Shown here piece by piece: positions 61,866 to 64,000 of a DNA stretch of 64,000 bases (the first letter of the stretch is position 1; each line of letters opens with the position of its first letter). The notes beneath the pieces are model-generated. The model did not search any database. It saw nothing but the letters and a program-made list of their open reading frames with translations, and had not been told where the DNA came from. The position numbers and the translations under genes are program-made. Source of the stretch: Sulfurimonas sediminis (GTDB lineage: Bacteria > Campylobacterota > Campylobacteria > Campylobacterales > Sulfurimonadaceae); NCBI RefSeq assembly GCF_014905115.1, contig NZ_CP041235.1, positions 930,001 through 994,000 of the forward strand, given 5' to 3'.

Positions 61866-62495
61866 ATGAAGAAAATATGTCCCTTATGCCAAAACAGTGC
61901 AGGTTTGCTATACGAAGAGAGTCAAAGGTACTTTACATGTAAAGTCTGTCATTCAATATTTGTCGATGAAACAGACTTGCCGGATGCAAAAAGTGAAAAA
62001 GAACGCTATGAACTCCATGATGACAATGCCGAAGATGCAGGGTATCGAAAGTTTGTTTCTCCCATTACCACAAATATTGAAAAAGACTTTTCAAAAGAGG
62101 AGAGAGGGCTTGACTTTGGGGCCGGAACCTCGCAGATTATTACAAAGGTCATGCAGGAAAAAGGCTATACTATAAGTGCTTACGACCCTTATTTTCATCC
62201 GCACAAAGAGCTTTTAGAAAAAAAATATGATTATATTGCTTCGTGTGAAGTCATAGAGCATTTCTATCAGCCGGCAAAAGAGTTTGCACTGTTGAAATCT
62301 ATGCTCAAAAAAAATGCGAAATTATACCTTATGACTGATATGTATGATGAAAGTATAGAGTTTTCTTCGTGGTATTATAAAAATGACCCGACCCATGTCT
62401 TTTTTTATACAAAAAAAACATTTGAGTGGATTCAAAAGAGATTTGAATTTTCAAACCTCTTCATTGAAAAAAGGCTGATAATCCTCTCTAACTAG
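61866..62495 (+). CDS. Zinc-ribbon class I SAM methyltransferase
   Basis: A 209-aa protein with an N-terminal zinc ribbon (CPLCQNS, FTCKVCHS) and a methyltransferase-like core GLDFGAGTSQII, then YDYIASCEVIEHFYQP, then FFYTKKTFEWI. It is similar to the family of Cys-rich methyltransferases acting on small substrates; the target is unknown. The ATG at 61866 starts right at the zinc ribbon. Confidence 0.75.
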   Translation: MKKICPLCQNSAGLLYEESQRYFTCKVCHSIFVDETDLPDAKSEKERYELHDDNAEDAGYRKFVSPITTNIEKDFSKEERGLDFGAGTSQIITKVMQEKGYTISAYDPYFHPHKELLEKKYDYIASCEVIEHFYQPAKEFALLKSMLKKNAKLYLMTDMYDESIEFSSWYYKNDPTHVFFYTKKTFEWIQKRFEFSNLFIEKRLIILSN

Positions 62496-64000
62496 ACAGG
62501 ATCTTCAACGGAGACGGCTTTTTTCTCATGGAAATGAAAATGACTTTCTAAGTCTGACATGTAAAGTAAAACAGGAACAACGATAAGTGAAGCCACGACA
62601 GCCGCTACCGTACCAAATATAAGCGCAACACCGAGTCCGCCAAAGACGGCATCTTTTGCAAGCAGTGTAGAAGCGAGCATAATGGCGATGGCTGTTAAGA
62701 AGATAGGTTTTGCACGTGTAGCACTTGCATACGCGATAGCCTCAGCCTTGTGCATTCCTTTTTCACTCATCAGTGATTTTGTAAAGTCAATGAGCAAAAG
62801 AGAATTTCGTGAACTGATTCCTATAAGCGCGATAAAACCGATGAGTGATGTCGCCGTTAAAAAGAAGGTATCGGTTGTAAAAATATCCATAATCCAGTGA
62901 CCGACAATCACACCGATGATGGAAAGAAAAGAACCTAAAAGAATAATACCGCTGAGCGTATAACTTTTATAATAGATAACCATCAGTAAAAATATAAGTA
63001 TAAGAGCCGCTATAAAAGCACCCCCCAAGTCTCTAAATGTATCCATCGTAACTTTCATCTCACCGTCCCAGATGAGTTTATAGACTTTTCCTGTTGCTTT
63101 GTCTGTAAGGCGCAAATCAAAAAGACCTGTTTTTTCGACTTTGTACTCATCAGTAAAAGTGTTGATAATTGTATTTCTTGCATCAAGCAGAGGATAAACC
63201 TGAGAAACCATATCTGTTTCAGCTAAAACATTGGTCATCTGGTGCAAATCCTTACTCATAATCATCGGGTTGGATTTTTTAGGAATTACTGTGACAAGTT
63301 CCGTGACAGGTACCATCATGCCTTTGTTGTTCATGAGTTTGAGTGAAGCCAGTTTTGCTTTTACAGAGTCCAAATCTTTTTTACTGAATCTTCTTGAAGA
63401 GTCCGACAGGCGTAAAAAGAGAGGAATCTGATCGCTGTATTTGTCTGAATTTTTTACAGATATATCCATCCCTTCAAAAGCAAGGTATAAAATGTTGTTG
63501 AGCTGCTTGACAGTGAGCCCTGATTTTGCGATTTTTGTTGTATGGACAATGATTTCAAAAGTGTCATATATGTCATCTTCCATAATGTCAATATCAACAA
63601 GCCCCTGTGTATTTTGAAAAACTTTTTCAACACGTTTTGCCAGTTTTCTTATGCCCTGTGCATTATCGCCGTATATTTCAGCAACAATAGCCGAAAGCGT
63701 CGGAGGACCGGCAGGCGGCTCTACAAAAGAGATATGTGTATTTGGATAAAGCTTTTCACAGGCACCTTGAATAACAGGACGCAGACGTTGTACCATCAAA
63801 TAAGAAGGCTCTTCTCTCTCATGTTTTTTTGTAATATTTACGACAATTTCTGCAACATTTTCAGAGTTTTTAAACTGACTGCCTTTAATAAGTCCGGCAA
63901 AATCCAGCGGTGCACCCATACCTAAAAACACCTCTGTATCACGTACTTCTTTTTCATTTGTTATATAACTGCTGACACATTGTGTCACCTGTTGTGTCTG
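62492..64000 (-). CDS. RND efflux pump inner-membrane subunit (5' end cut)
   Basis: At least 500 residues of the C-terminal half of an AcrB/CzcA-family transporter. The membrane part has FLLMVIYYKSYTLSG, LIGISSRNSLLLIDF and TRAKPIFLTAIAIMLAS, which contains the conserved helix-11/12 region. The frame continues to the window edge with no start. The last residues are His-rich (HFHFHE). Substrate is unclear; metal or drug export possible. Confidence 0.88.
   Translation of the reverse strand, partial: QTQQVTQCVSSYITNEKEVRDTEVFLGMGAPLDFAGLIKGSQFKNSENVAEIVVNITKKHEREEPSYLMVQRLRPVIQGACEKLYPNTHISFVEPPAGPPTLSAIVAEIYGDNAQGIRKLAKRVEKVFQNTQGLVDIDIMEDDIYDTFEIIVHTTKIAKSGLTVKQLNNILYLAFEGMDISVKNSDKYSDQIPLFLRLSDSSRRFSKKDLDSVKAKLASLKLMNNKGMMVPVTELVTVIPKKSNPMIMSKDLHQMTNVLAETDMVSQVYPLLDARNTIINTFTDEYKVEKTGLFDLRLTDKATGKVYKLIWDGEMKVTMDTFRDLGGAFIAALILIFLLMVIYYKSYTLSGIILLGSFLSIIGVIVGHWIMDIFTTDTFFLTATSLIGFIALIGISSRNSLLLIDFTKSLMSEKGMHKAEAIAYASATRAKPIFLTAIAIMLASTLLAKDAVFGGLGVALIFGTVAAVVASLIVVPVLLYMSDLESHFHFHEKKAVSVEDPV

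Noticed and set aside
1-64000. CRISPR arrays, rRNA and tRNA genes
   Set aside because: No regularly spaced direct repeats and no recognisable RNA gene consensus found on either strand by eye.

Overview
The window looks like the chromosome of a Campylobacterota (epsilonproteobacterial) chemolithoautotroph of the Sulfurimonas type. This is inferred from the gene families (a single XerH-like recombinase, a HydABC uptake hydrogenase with HydE, a group 2-like cytoplasmic hydrogenase without a C-terminal extension, CbiMNQO-type nickel/cobalt uptake) and from the modest GC content. I could run no similarity search, so the genus is an inference. No rRNA, tRNA or CRISPR array was recognised. Both ends cut genes: pilT on the left and an RND efflux pump on the right.

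Layout. 1-5.0 kb: pilT, an ArsC/Spx-like reductase and gatC on the minus strand, then yfgM-like, bamB-like, xerH-like and HD-domain genes on the plus strand, then a 161-bp palindromic element. 5.0-6.3 kb: a NosL-like protein and a TauE/SafE-like membrane protein. 6.3-11.9 kb: a minus-strand operon of a P3A proton ATPase, PPK2, an MgtC/DUF4010-like membrane protein and a LOG protein. 11.9-18.7 kb: HDOD protein, polA, aldo/keto reductase, FliK-like and FlhB-C-like proteins, a small unknown and a ThiE-like protein.

18.7-48.3 kb is a large hydrogen-metabolism region with three distinct [NiFe] hydrogenases: (i) tetR1 plus a group 2-like cytoplasmic pair; (ii) the Tat-exported hydABC, followed by hydE, hypF and a maturation-protease homologue; (iii) a group 4-related enzyme (small subunit fused to ferredoxin domains, a NuoC-like subunit, a large subunit, a 16-Cys ferredoxin) with hypA1, a GltD-like flavoprotein and tetR2, and no membrane-arm subunits in the window. 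Maturation is covered by hypBCDE, hypF, two hypA, hypX and two protease homologues; nickel supply by a minus-strand cbiMNQO set that runs into a transposase-like gene and a protease. Four near-identical TGAAT-N4-ATTCA palindromes sit just upstream of hydA, the group 4 operon, hypB and, unexpectedly, inside the gap between two convergent genes. They suggest one regulon run by the twin TetR proteins. An htpX, an NDH-2-like gene and a RhuM-Fic fusion are interspersed.

48.3-64 kb: a DUF695/RraB protein, a BaiN-like flavoprotein, a DTW-domain protein, a YggS protein, then a signalling block (GGDEF/EAL protein, MCP, CheB, CheR, a putative outer-membrane barrel, a two-component system), then rseP, pgsA, a methyltransferase and the RND pump.

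The least explained signals are the decamer TTACATGTAA (16 exact copies, about 0.2 expected, all inside genes), the operator-driven short transcript at about 30.2 kb, the membrane-free group 4-related operon with its unknown 97-aa leader protein, the C-x-G-N motif replacing C-x-x-C in both uptake small subunits, the transposase-derived gene in the nickel operon, and the 161-bp nested palindrome.
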